Part shown: positions 20,668 to 30,980 of the stretch, in pieces
Numbering within the stretch: the stretch's first letter is position 1
Layout of the letters: every line of letters starts with the position of its first letter
Assembly: GCA_021307315.1 (NCBI GenBank)
Contig: JAJSPD010000067.1
Span: 124,001 to 188,000 of the forward strand
Length of the DNA stretch: 64,000 bases
Source: Bisporella sp. PMI_857
Lineage: Eukaryota; Ascomycota; Leotiomycetes; Helotiales; Helotiaceae
Direction: 5' to 3'
Position numbers and translations under genes: made by a program
The notes under the pieces: model-generated
What the model saw: only the letters and a program-made list of their open reading frames with translations
Databases searched by the model: none
Told to the model about the DNA's origin: nothing

Positions 20668-23136
20668 CGGCAAATATCTCATATACCACAAAAAAGTGCC
20701 CATATTTCTCATATACCACCACTTTTTTTGACGAATATCTCATATACCACCGTTTGTCTCTTGGCGCAAAACAGTGGTATTTCAGATACCTAATGACAAA
20801 ACGATGGTATATGAGAAACACTAATATATCTTATATACCATCGTTTTATTGCTAAGTATTTTGAAGACCCATATATTGCGCCAAGAGACTAGAGCACCTG
20901 ACGCACAACAAATATTCGTATTTTGTCGATTATCGTTCTTTTATAACATTATTATAGCCATGGCGCTCTACGTCGGTGATACCTTTTCTAATATTGCGTT
21001 AACAAAAGAAGCTATAAAGGATTTTGTTGCGAATGCTTCTGAATCATAGAAAGCTACTTATTCCGATAAACAACGCTTCAATATTGTGTGCCGTACTGCA
21101 GATATTTGCAAATTCAAAATTAGAGCGGTTGATTTTAAGAAGAAAGGCGTAGTTATAACTCACTTGGAGCTTTATACTTGCTTTCCTGCAAATCATTTGA
21201 CAGTTTCAAATACGAATAATTTGAAGTTCGTAATACTTCATTACCGAGCGTCGATTATTGACAATCTTGATATCACTGCCAAACAAATTCAGTCGAATGA
21301 ACGCCTTTAATTTTTCAACAACATTCTATATTTCCAGGCGTACCGTGTTAAACAAGCTGTTTTAGAAAAGCTTTACGGCGATGAAACTGAATCTTTTGCG
21401 TTGCTTTCTAGCTATGTCGAAAAGTTCAAGCAAGCCGACGAAAACAATTACGCCGAACTTCAAACGCAAGCTGACGGTATATTCCAAGCAGCTTTTTTTG
21501 TTCCCGGCCTTTTTCGTATTGCTTCTGAATGTATTCGCCAGTTTTATGCTATTGATGGAACTCATACAAAGTCTCGATATCGTATAGTATTGATGATTTG
21601 TTGTGGAATCGACGCAAACAACAAGATTGTTCTTTTAGCTTGGGATTAGTATTTGTTGAAAATTAACGCTGGTGGACGTGGTTTTTACATTACTTTAAGC
21701 TTGCTTTCTTTATTACTGTACAGAACCAGCATACTTTTGTTTCCGATCGCGAGAAAGGAATGGCAAACGCTGTTGCAGAGCTGTATCTTAACGCTATTTA
21801 TTTTTACTGTTGTCAGCATATTGCCGATAACTTACAGCAAAGATTTGGCAATAAAGTAAGGCTATTGTTCTGGAGAATATGTGAAGCAAAAACGCTTTAG
21901 TTGTTTGAAGCCGAAATGGTAAAAATGAAAGAATTGAGTATTGACGCGTTCAATTACTTTTTTAATATCGACAATAAGCTCTGAACTAAAGCTTACTCGC
22001 AATATCCTTAATTTGGCTATAACACTTCGAATATTGTTGAGTCTTTAAATTCAGCTTGAAACAAATATCGCCAGATGCCTCCTTTTCAATTGTTAAATGG
22101 TATTTATCTTTTGACTTCAGAAATGTGGTTCAGAAAACGTACAGAAGGAAGCAAATTTGAAAGCCTTGCCGACGTGCTTATGGCCAAATTCAAAGATCGT
22201 TTTAAAGCTTCTCGTCGATATCGAGTTTATCCTTCGAATGAAGCTGTTGCGCAAGTTGAGGATCCTGAATCAGTCGTAAGTGGATGGTAAACCTGAATGA
22301 AAAGCATTGTGATTGTACAGCTTTTTACCAGTTTCAATCGCTTTGTTCTCACGCAATCGCAGCTGCAAAGATTTTTCGTACTGACTTAGTTGATTATTTC
22401 GATAATTTATTTACAGCTGGCTTTTATCGCGATACTTATCAAGCTTTATTAGCACTAATATCGACAGTCGACTTACTTTGCGATAATTCAATCAAACTTT
22501 CTACAGTACAAAAGTCAATCGGCCGACCTCGAACTAAACGAATACGCAAAAGCACATGGAATAAAAAGCAAACTCGCTGTAGCAATTGCTTTGAATGGGT
22601 TATAATCGTCGTCGTTGTACGAATCAGCCTGTTTTTAGCGGACGTCGACAAAGAGCTTGGGAATGGCTACAATCTGAAAATGAAGGAGAGAATGAAGAAA
22701 AGGAAGAGGAAGAGGAAGAAGGAAGTGAGAATAAAGAAGAGGCAGAGCGCCTTGATCGAGAATTGGGCATACAAATAGAGGACATTGATCGACTTGATAG
22801 CAACGAGTTTTCAGACGTTGAGAGTGGAATAATTGTAGATCACCAATTTGTCGATATTGAATTGCTTTTACGGTACACTACAAGGTCTGGAAGAGGATAT
22901 GGATTACAAAGTTTAAAATAAAGGAGTTAAAAAGTTGAAAAGAATGACAATGATTTTAGGCTTACAGCGCTTGTATTACAGGCTTTATAGCGAGTGTTGA
23001 CGAATATCTGATATACCATACTTTTTTTGACGAATATCTCATATACCACAAAAGTGGTATATGAGATATTCGTCAAAAAAAGTAGTGGTATATGAGAAAT
23101 ATGGGCACTTTTTTGTGGTATATGAGATATTTGCCG
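20668..23136 (+). mobile_element. Mutator-like element (MULE) with long TIRs and 9-bp TSD
   Basis: Both ends begin CGGCAAATATCTCATATACC and the inverted similarity runs about 85 bp. The 9-bp direct repeat ATAAAATAA flanks it at 20659-20667 and 23137-23145, the length expected of Mutator-like insertions. The TIRs and subterminal zones contain many copies of the motif TATCTCATATACCA in both orientations. Inside are remains of a MULE transposase, so the copy itself is dead. Confidence 0.93.
20960..22921 (+). pseudogene. MULE transposase, broken by stops and frameshifts
   Basis: Recognisable blocks in order: an N-terminal DNA-binding region (MALYVGDTFSNIAL, CRTADICKFKIRA), the MULE core with the first catalytic Asp in AIDGTHTKSRYRIVLM (about 21550-21600), an Asp/Glu-containing region near 21750-21850 with CCQHIADNLQ, and a SWIM zinc finger, CDCTAFYQFQSLCSHAIAAA, near 22308-22370. 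After that come a GRPRTKRIRK zinc-knuckle region and a glutamate-rich tail. At least five in-frame stops or frame changes interrupt it (for example at 21047, 21308, 21647 and 22287). Confidence 0.85.
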
Positions 23137-23289
23137 ATAAAATAAGGGGTCGTAGCAATGCTTGGCGAGCTTGGCAAGCTGGAGGCCCGTGCTTTCCCGT
23201 GACATTAGCTCAAACGATAGAGCAAATAACCCTGCAGTAGCAGAAAGTCATAGAGCGAAGATTAGCTTTTGCACATTCTGCAGACTTAT

Positions 23290-23345
23290 TCCAAATACTT
23301 TCAACGGCATATTAGGACGGCAATTATAAAGTTTTTATTATTAGC
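23290..23345 (+). repeat. Direct repeat flanking the MULE, right copy
   Basis: Partner of the copy at 20493-20560; about 85-90 percent alike by eye over some 55 bp. Confidence 0.65.
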
Positions 23346-23522
23346 TTGAACAATAGAGCAAAGAGGCGTTTTTTACATTATCTGCGGACTCGTTAAGCTC
23401 CGCTATCTATATGGTGGCATTTTAAGCTGTGTAAGATTGTCAATCGACGGGGATGAATCCGTGGAATCCTAGTTTACTGGCACCTCAAGCCCACAGATTC
23501 AATATGACTAACTACCGTTGAG

Positions 23523-23525
<3 letters not shown>

Positions 23526-23554
<29 letters not shown>
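23526..23554. repeat. (CA)n microsatellite
   Basis: About fourteen uninterrupted AC units. Confidence 0.95.
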
Positions 23555-23555
<1 letters not shown>

Positions 23556-24085
23556 TTCTATTACGCCTAAGACAGGGTGCGAAACCCTCAGGCAGCTATC
23601 GAAGATCCGCTAAGCCTACTCTAACATTGTCCAAACTCGGTGCTAAGCCCTACACAATCAAACCCGCAGCAATCCATTGTCTGTTCTCTAAAGCGTTCTC
23701 TATCCCTCCTACTTAGCTTCGCCTACCCTATCCCAATTCCGGAGCCTTTGACCAAGGTCTTAGACCACTCTCTTCCTTCGCAATTGATGAAAAGTATATT
23801 GTCCTATTATCGTCAGAAATAGCTAACCTACCTAAACGCGGGCAACCACGTGCGGCAGGTAGAGGGGTTGTGCTGGATTGACATAGGCTAGAATAGATAG
23901 CGTTAGTCGTACGAATGCAACGGTGACGGTCTACTTTACCAGTTGAAGCCCACAATCATCTAGGTCCTACGCCTTTGCAGTGGTTGCAAGCCTGTGGCTG
24001 GCTCATGGCTGGTTACGCCGTTTGCAGCCCTGAGAGCACTGCAGCTGAAAACCTTAATTTCTCCCGAAAGCTCGGCCTAAGCTGA

Positions 24086-25280
24086 CTTGGCTCTCTGTTA
24101 CGCGTCGGGCCGAACCAGGAGTCAAGATGTTCACGCCGAACACATCAAGTCCATGCTTGGCTATGGGAATAAATAGTAATAAAAAAAGCCCTTGCATGGC
24201 TTTTGACCACTTTCGATTGAATCATTGAATATTCTCATAATATATACCAAGGATATCTTCAAGAACTACGAAAGGAGTTAGGCAACCCCCCCACCTTTTT
24301 CCCCCGCCACTCTCCATCCAAAGTGGCTCCGACGGTGGTGTAGCCGTTTTTGGAGCTGTGGGACCTACAACACCATGCAGAAGATAAGTGCCAAAAGTTA
24401 AAGAGCCACATTTTTCCCAGCCATATCTCGAATTAATCGACGGAAAGACACTTCCCCCCGGATTTAATCCACATCTTTGTGGGCGAGTCAGCAAACATGT
24501 ACCAGAACCAAACTTGTTCCTGTATTGTTGATGGTTCTAAGCTACGGCTCTATGGAGTTGGGGTGTGAACGAGTTCCACAATCCCCAGTGGATCACGTAA
24601 AACTATTTACATGCATTCTGTTGGAATGCATGTACATAGCTTCACGCGTTCCATATCGCGGGGATTGTGGGTCTTCTACCACCTGGCACAATGAATCAAC
24701 GAATACCAGAACCACACCAGCAAGAGCGTAGTCACAGCTACTACGCCTTTTGCTACGTGGTAGGTATTCCGACACATTCCAACAATAAGAAAAGCTCGGT
24801 CCTGCCTCAGAATAAGTTAGGAACTGGACGATCTTACTATGAGCACCGGACGAATTCAACTTTATTTTCACTTTCACATCTCAATTACGACTGCATAAAG
24901 CAAGGACTTGGCAATAGTAGTAGGGCAGCTGCCTATTCGTCATAGTGATTGTCGGTTATATGCAAGACACGATTCAGGTTACAGGCATTGAGCATTTGTC
25001 GTTTCTAACTTGAAAATTCTTGTTTCTGAGGCAGCCTATGGTTTGTGCTATGTTGTAATCCCCCGGCTATTGTTGGAAGAACAAAGTCTTGACCCTAATG
25101 TGAACTAAAGGCAACATGCAGTTCTTATCTTTTCTCCACGTTCCAAAAAAGGTCTCTTGCCGGAAATACGTGGTGAGAGAGAGAAAGTTTGGAGCGTACA
25201 TGGATCGGAGATTACAATGTGTTAGGTAAATCAGATGGTATCAGCTGACAGGTGTCTTTTATAAGACTTCTCATAGTTCA
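24086..25280 (+). repeat. Interspersed repeat IR-L, inverted partner of 42835-44191
   Basis: Long stretches are the reverse complement of 42835-44191 with scattered substitutions: 24086-24540 pairs with 43816-44191 and 25010-25280 pairs with 42835-43080. This copy has two extra segments, 24545-24597 and about 24614-24775, absent from the partner. No coding capacity is recognised. It could be a decayed non-coding transposon or a segmental duplication; no terminal repeat was found. Confidence 0.85.
24545..24597. mobile_element. 53-bp MITE with TA duplication
   Basis: Compared with the partner repeat at 43.3 kb, which reads straight through TTCTAAGCTAAAACTATTT, this copy holds 53 extra bases between TA (24543-24544) and TA (24598-24599). 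Related sequences with the same outer bases occur at 2321-2380 and 32409-32470. It is therefore a tiny insertion whose empty site is present in the same window. Confidence 0.7.
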
Positions 25281-25459
25281 GTTTTCATTCGTGGTATTTC
25301 AACTTAGACGAGGTCCTATTCTGTTGTCTATCTTACGTTCAGATTTCGTGGGTTGGGGGGGGAGGATGCCCCACTTGCACGTTGAATTCCATGACTTTAT
25401 TTTATCCCCACTCTTTGTGCATGTGCGGCAAGGCTAGCACCAGTTTGCTGAGTGACATA

Positions 25460-25559
25460 CAGTCAAACTTTGATATATCGACATCCATTATATCGAAAAC
25501 CTCCACATACCCGAATACTAACTCGGAACCCAGGCCTTTGATATATCTATGTTTAACTG
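25460..25559. mobile_element. 100-bp pogo-type MITE
   Basis: Starts CAGTCAAACTTTGATATATC after TA (25458-25459) and ends ATATCTATGTTTAACTG before TA (25560-25561). The two ends are imperfect inverted repeats and resemble the termini of the pogo elements here (CAGTNNAAC...GATATA). It has no coding capacity. Confidence 0.75.
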
Positions 25560-26459
25560 TAGCTGTACCATGCCAATCAGAAGTCGGCTCAAGATATAAC
25601 TTTACAAGTTGACAAACAAAATACTAGCAAAAAATGCGAATTTCATCGTGCCTCACTGGGTAGATTACGATGTACGTATCATTTGGACGCAATTTTCTGA
25701 CGTAAGTAGCCTTCCAATTAATAGTTAAACCCCAGATTGTGAGCTGTGCAGAAACGTATTTTGGCGTAAAGAGTCGTTGAATCTTGTAAAAGGCACCGCG
25801 GTTGTTTGATATTTCTAAGCTGAGCTGTCGTCTTTCGGTTTAGATTAATTAGCCTTGAACTAGTTGATCTTACCCAACCCTCTAGCTTAGTGGAATACCG
25901 CCGTGCCGTCTTGGATATGTGATCCGTGCTGCATGCATATTGTTATCTACCAATTAATAATACAGGGGCAAGCGAGTGCACCAATAGTTTTCAACAACAG
26001 AATATGACGCGATCTCAGCATTTGGTTAGATATGGTCAACCCACATCGTCGTATTTTAGGTTCAATTGCCTGCTTTAAATTGCCGCGTGGCTACCGGGTT
26101 TGCATCAGCATTCAAAATCGCAAGGCGTGGCTCGGAATATAGTAATTATTAATCGTGTTGTGAGACGTGTCGAGAAATCCATCACAATACGAACGCTTAA
26201 GTCAGGAAGGTTGCGAACAAGCTGTAGCAACAAGTGTTTGGATCTAATTTACGTAGAAGAATTATGGAGTTTAATAAAGCAATAAACTTAGGTTTTGGCT
26301 TTTGGCATGCAGATATGAGCGTGCTACATCTAGTTGATTTGTAAGAGTTCTAAGATCGGTGGGTCAAATGGCCTTTGCAGACTTCAACTGCGACCAGCCA
26401 TTTTCTGTTTTAGTATCAGTTTAATTGGTTCTGATTGCTACGTGTATTATACTTTCGTA

Positions 26460-26590
26460 CAGGTCCAAATAATTGTGTGTGGAGAGATCTTCATGAATAG
26501 GAAATAATCCTAGAATGGCCAATAAGCGTACAGTATTTGCCTTTAGCAGAGCACCAACACAGACAGCCCACGTGCAATTATTTGGACCTG
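26460..26590. mobile_element. 131-bp MITE, CAGGTCC termini
   Basis: Inverted ends CAGGTCCAAATAATTG / CAATTATTTGGACCTG lie between TA dinucleotides (26458-26459 and 26591-26592). A relative with the same outer bases lies at 48292-48401. Downstream, 26640-26700 repeats an internal part of the element, so a second damaged copy may follow directly. Confidence 0.8.
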
Positions 26591-26699
26591 TAGTTTGCAC
26601 ACGCCTTAATAGGCCATTGGGACACTTTGCGTCAGAGGCGAACAATCCTAAATTTACTAATAAATTTACAGTATTTGCCCTTGACAACAGTCTAATCCG

Positions 26700-27879
26700 T
26701 GAAGGTTGGTCTGGGAAGAAGTAGGTATATCACATATACAGAGAATAGATCCCAATAACAAGTATGCTATGAAGAATACTATTTGAGTTGAGCACGAAGC
26801 TCCTATCCAAAGAGAAATCCATCTACTTATATAGAACCTTCGTGGGTTGGATCATTGTATAGCCATGATCCATCACGTGGAGGGCGATGGCTGAACACCT
26901 GTATGCGGTGCCCTCTACGAACCTGGAATCAGTATTACTCTCCTGAGGCAGTTTAATAACGATTCCAGAGCCGAGATTCAGCCCAAACAGTGATGTGGGA
27001 GGATCTCTGGGGCCAAAGTGAAGGGAGGAGCAGAGTTTTCACGCCAAGGCCAGAGGTTCTTCTATGAGAGGTATCACTTCGATTCAACAACAAACCCTCT
27101 ACAACACTGAAAAACGAGTTGAAACACGACTTTAGCTACTCTCGAACCAGCTTTCAATTATTTGTACCTGTTTACTATACGAGTTTCGGAGCACACAACG
27201 TGGAAAGGCTGAGGAAGTGAACCGGAAGAACGGTCGAAAGTTACATGTACGACAAAATTACAACACAAGCATTTGGGCGGCTCGTACCTTCGATAGATAC
27301 ATACCCATGGCCGGAGGAAGGATCGCGGAGAAAAGTCGACAAGGCGAAGGCTGCAATGGAGAAAGACGTGTAGGGAACGAAAGAATCGACGGACGTGAAG
27401 GAAGGACTCTTTTTTATTGGGACTCGATCCCCAACATTCACTGGAACATATGAGAGGTTTTTGGAAGAAGTGTGTTAAGGCTACTAGTCTATTAATATTG
27501 GCTAGTACAGTCCTTGTAGGGTACTTGTGCTCCTGCTTTTTCTTTTTTACTCTCGAGACTTAGTATATATTGTCAACACCCCAACCGAATTGCTAGGCCC
27601 GAGTGCCCCGGCCGTGTTACATAGTCCCCGACTGATACAGCACGTTAAAAGGAAAATAATGATCCATCACGTGTTCCTTACCCCCAGGGGTTCTCTGTGT
27701 AAGCGAACCTTCCGAGCCTCAGGCCTCTAAGGCATAAGCTTTGTTACGATGCGCGTAACATTTTTTAACGCAAATTAAGTACTGTTTATAGAAATTTAAA
27801 ACAAAACAAAAATCAAGTTTTTAGGTCAATGTGTTATAAAGTTGTAAAATAAAAAGTTAAGAGTATCAAAAGTATCAAA
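26700..27879. other. No gene recognised; possible retroelement debris
   Basis: Frames are short. The phrase ATGATCCATCACGTG occurs twice (near 26866 and 27658), and TGTCAACACCCCAACC at 27568 looks like an LTR start, but no paired terminus or target duplication was found, so no element is called. Confidence 0.35.
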
Positions 27880-27935
27880 AATAGTGGTATCTGAGATAAT
27901 TTTACACTTTTTGATAGTATTTGAGATATTTGCCG
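27880..27935 (-). mobile_element. Orphan MULE terminus
   Basis: Read on the minus strand it starts CGGCAAATATCTCAAATAC and continues with diverged copies of the ATCTCATATACCA motif, matching the TIR of the MULE at 20668-23136. The other end and any coding part are missing. Confidence 0.65.
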
Positions 27936-28368
27936 ATGTTATGCAAAATACTAAAGTACGAAGTATTAGGCGCAATGCGGAGGGATTCCTTCTATCAAGC
28001 GATCAAGCTATTTTTGCCGGGGTTACAGTTGGGCTAGGCTAGAAATCTTGGCCGGGGGCCCGGAAATCTCTCTCCCCGGCATATGCCAAGCATAGAATAA
28101 GCCATGCCAAGATAACGCATACAATAAACTTTTAAACTTTGAAAACTACTGCAAGTGAATTTGTAATTAGATGGATGAATGAGCTTAGTGTAAGTAGAAT
28201 TCCTTATGAAGTATATATTTAGCATATGCTGAACATATACCAGACAGATGTTGAAAGACCATCTTCTATTCGAAATGAGGACAACGATACTTTGAGCTAT
28301 TTTTCGTTCTTTTCGCATAACACCGAGTCAACTGTATATGCTGCCAACTTGTTCCACCGATTATCCCT

Positions 28369-28792
28369 TAAACCGCCAATGCGACGGGAAGTCAAAATCT
28401 TCGCTGATAGGCCAATTAAAATGATTAGCGAAAGATTCTAGTCGTTTAATTGCCCTACCTGTCACGGCCCTGGCCCTATCTCGAGCTTGGCGCCAGACAC
28501 TGCAGAGCTCGGTAGAGCTTGGCCCCTGCTACCACAGGGCTCGGCAACCCAGAGCTTGGCGACCGATGCTACAGGGCTCGCTTACGCTGGCCCCTGGCCA
28601 GCCTCCTGTATATAAGGCACTGCTTTCCTTCCCTTCTTCTGTCTGTAGCTTGTTCTCTTAGTTATAACAATTGATAGTTGTTCACACCTCTGAGTCCTTC
28701 TACCTAGATCTACGGATCGAGATCCCTGTTCAGCTTGAGTTGTTACACTACCAAGCGAGGTTTTTGGCTTCCCGTCGCATTGGGCGGTTTTA
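28369..28792. mobile_element. Fold-back MITE split by a solo LTR
   Basis: Arms 28369-28405 and 28753-28792 are inverted copies, with AACCGCCAATGCGACGGGAAG on the left (AACCGCCCAATGCGACGGGA on the right strand-reversed), then a similar C(T)TCGCT end. Removing the LTR at 28460-28747 and one CTACC leaves an element of about 130 bp. Confidence 0.75.
28460..28747 (+). mobile_element. Solo LTR, 288 bp, 5-bp TSD
   Basis: Begins TGTCACGGCC and ends GAGTTGTTACA, is flanked by the exact duplication CTACC (28455-28459 and 28748-28752), and has a TATATAAGG promoter box at about 28610. No internal retroelement sequence remains, so it is the product of LTR-LTR recombination. Length and TATA position suggest a Gypsy-type element, which is inference. 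Confidence 0.88.
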
Positions 28793-29075
28793 GTTTATTT
28801 ACAGAGGCGCCTCTCCCCGGCTCGCTTGGCACCACACGCTAAGCCTATGTTAGTATATGCCAAGTATAATTCTAACCACATTTGGTTTTTTGCTTAAGTT
28901 CACCCAACTGGAACTCGTACTTGGACGTAACCTGATTCTGGTTATTTCGTGTAAGTGGAGAAGTGGTTTTGTATTTCACCCATGGAATTTTTCAATTCTA
29001 TATGAACATTTACATTAAAGAACCTGCACTTCATGTGCCTTCTTCCGTGGTTTGAATGAAGTTTTGTCTCTCTTC

Positions 29076-30535
29076 GATTAATCGGAATCGATTAAAGTGT
29101 TCACGAATAGCGCGGCGCTAGAGACTTGGCAACAGGGAAGCCTTGTACTTAAGCGAGCCAATAGCTAAAAGAAGTGGCTGGGGGTGGCTAGGCGAGGCTG
29201 GGTCGGCATAATATATGGCCGATTGGCCGGCTATAAAGCACCCGGAATTCATGAATTCTAAAGCTTTTACTTTACGATTTTTTTGATCTATAGATGCCTT
29301 GACGCTTGTCAAATTAGTCACGTGCGACAACTGCTTTTTAATATCACGTTACTTCTGAAGCTATCACGACACGCGCTGTAGATCTACAGATACAAAAAGC
29401 AACGGTAGTATTATACGAGAATCTATAGCTGAAAAAGAAAAAAAAGCTCGAAGAAAGCAGGCTATATATACACAAAAGCTCGGAAAGCTCGCTTAATATA
29501 AGTCACGTGTGCTTGGGAGCACTCGACGTAACAAAAGCTTAGTATAAGTGATTTTAAGCTCTATTGGCCTACAGTTGACAATATTTACGTTGTACGAGAT
29601 TTATTGGACTAAAAGCCTAACTGACGTTGTTAAAAATCAAAATAGCTTTTCACGTGATATTGAAGCAAAGTTTCATACAAATAAAGCTTTGGATCAAGTG
29701 CGGACCCGCTTTTTTGAGCTAAGCGAGCTGGTGTCACGTCGCGTGCTCTTAAGCACACGTGACCCATATTAGGCGAGCTCCCCGAGCGCTTCGTGTATAT
29801 ATAGCTGTAACAGTCAGCCAAAAGGTTTTCAGCTGTAGGACTTTCAGGGCTGCAAGCGGCACGCTCCGCCCATGGCCAGCCACGGGCTTACAGCTACAGC
29901 AGCCACAGGCTTCCAGCTACAGCAGCTCCAGCAGCCACAGGCTCACAGCTACAACAGCTACAGCAGCCACAGGCTTCCAGCTACAACAGCTACAGCAGCC
30001 ACAGGCTCACAGCTACAGCACAGTGAAAGATATAAGGAACAGCTAGAGCTTTCTGAACAAGGCAAGCTTGAGTTTTTCCTTCCATGTTAGACTTACAAGC
30101 ATACTTCTAATATCAATTCATCACTATTGCAACGACATCGCTAGTCACATATTTTATCTGTTATATTGCAATCCCTCCTGCTGCCCTCTATTTGTTACAA
30201 TAGCCTGCTCTTTTTGAGCTCCCTTTTCCTTCCTCAGCTATAGATTCTCGTATAATACTACCGTTGCCTTTTGTATCTGTAGATCCACAGCGCGTGTCGT
30301 GACAGCTGGTTAGCCAGTTGAATGAAAATGAAAAAAATCGGCTATTTCAAGTATAAGAACAAGAAATGCTCCACTTTTCTACGGCTTTGGTTGGTTCATC
30401 ATTAGACGAGTGGGTTTCTAGGGCACGTGATCCTATTTTGTTTTAGCTATTGGCTCGCTTAAGTACAAGGCTTCCCTGTTGCCAAGGCTCTAGCGCCGCG
30501 CTATTCGTGAACACTTTAATCGATTCCGATTAATC
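29076..30535. mobile_element. 1.46-kb fold-back element with internal minisatellite
   Basis: Outer arms 29076-29168 and 30446-30535 are near-perfect inverted repeats starting GATTAATCGGAATCGATTAA. Inner arms 29352-29445 and 30222-30312 are a second inverted pair (starting CACGACACGCGCTGT). The middle holds a minisatellite. No transposase is seen. A short CTTC next to both ends could be part of a target duplication but is not convincing. Confidence 0.8.
29887..30023 (+). repeat. Minisatellite, about 32-bp unit
   Basis: Variants of the unit CAGCCACAGGCTTCCAGC followed by TACAACAGCTACAG repeat about four times. It sits in the loop of the fold-back element. Confidence 0.8.
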
Positions 30536-30980
30536 CTTCTGTCGCTTGAAACGCACTACTGCAGTGGCTTATTGAAGGTACTAAAGCGGCATAACAAAGA
30601 GTCTTGGTACAACCTCCGAGCTTACCGTCGCCACTGGATGATCTTGCGTGCAGCTCAAGGCGGGATGCTTCTTATCTCGGTGAAGGAGCATCTTACCGTT
30701 ATAGGGCTAGGAAGTTCTTGCTCATTACCCAAAATGATCAATTATTCTAGGAAATTCACCAATACTTCTGGATACGCCCGTTTGCGCCACCATGCGTTTC
30801 ATTTATCACAGGCAGTGGAACATTCCCCAGACTATGTTCAGGATGGTAAACACATCTTGTCGTATTTTCGGCCCGTCATACATGCCTGCAACTACGGAAG
30901 TATTGTTTAAAAGGACGCCTTCCTAAGATTTTCTATAAAGAATTTAGTTTTCAATTAACTATCGTTATTTACAAAATTTA

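Noticed and set aside
27568..27760. Possible LTR beginning TGTCAACACCCC
   Set aside because: No matching end or target duplication was found, so the call could not be supported.
29868..30090. Gln/Ala-rich ORFs through the minisatellite
   Set aside because: The repeat unit is not a multiple of three, so open frames arise by chance in all frames.
30572..30910. 112-residue ORF before the AflR-like gene
   Set aside because: Starts just after the fold-back element and shows no family motif; could be chance.
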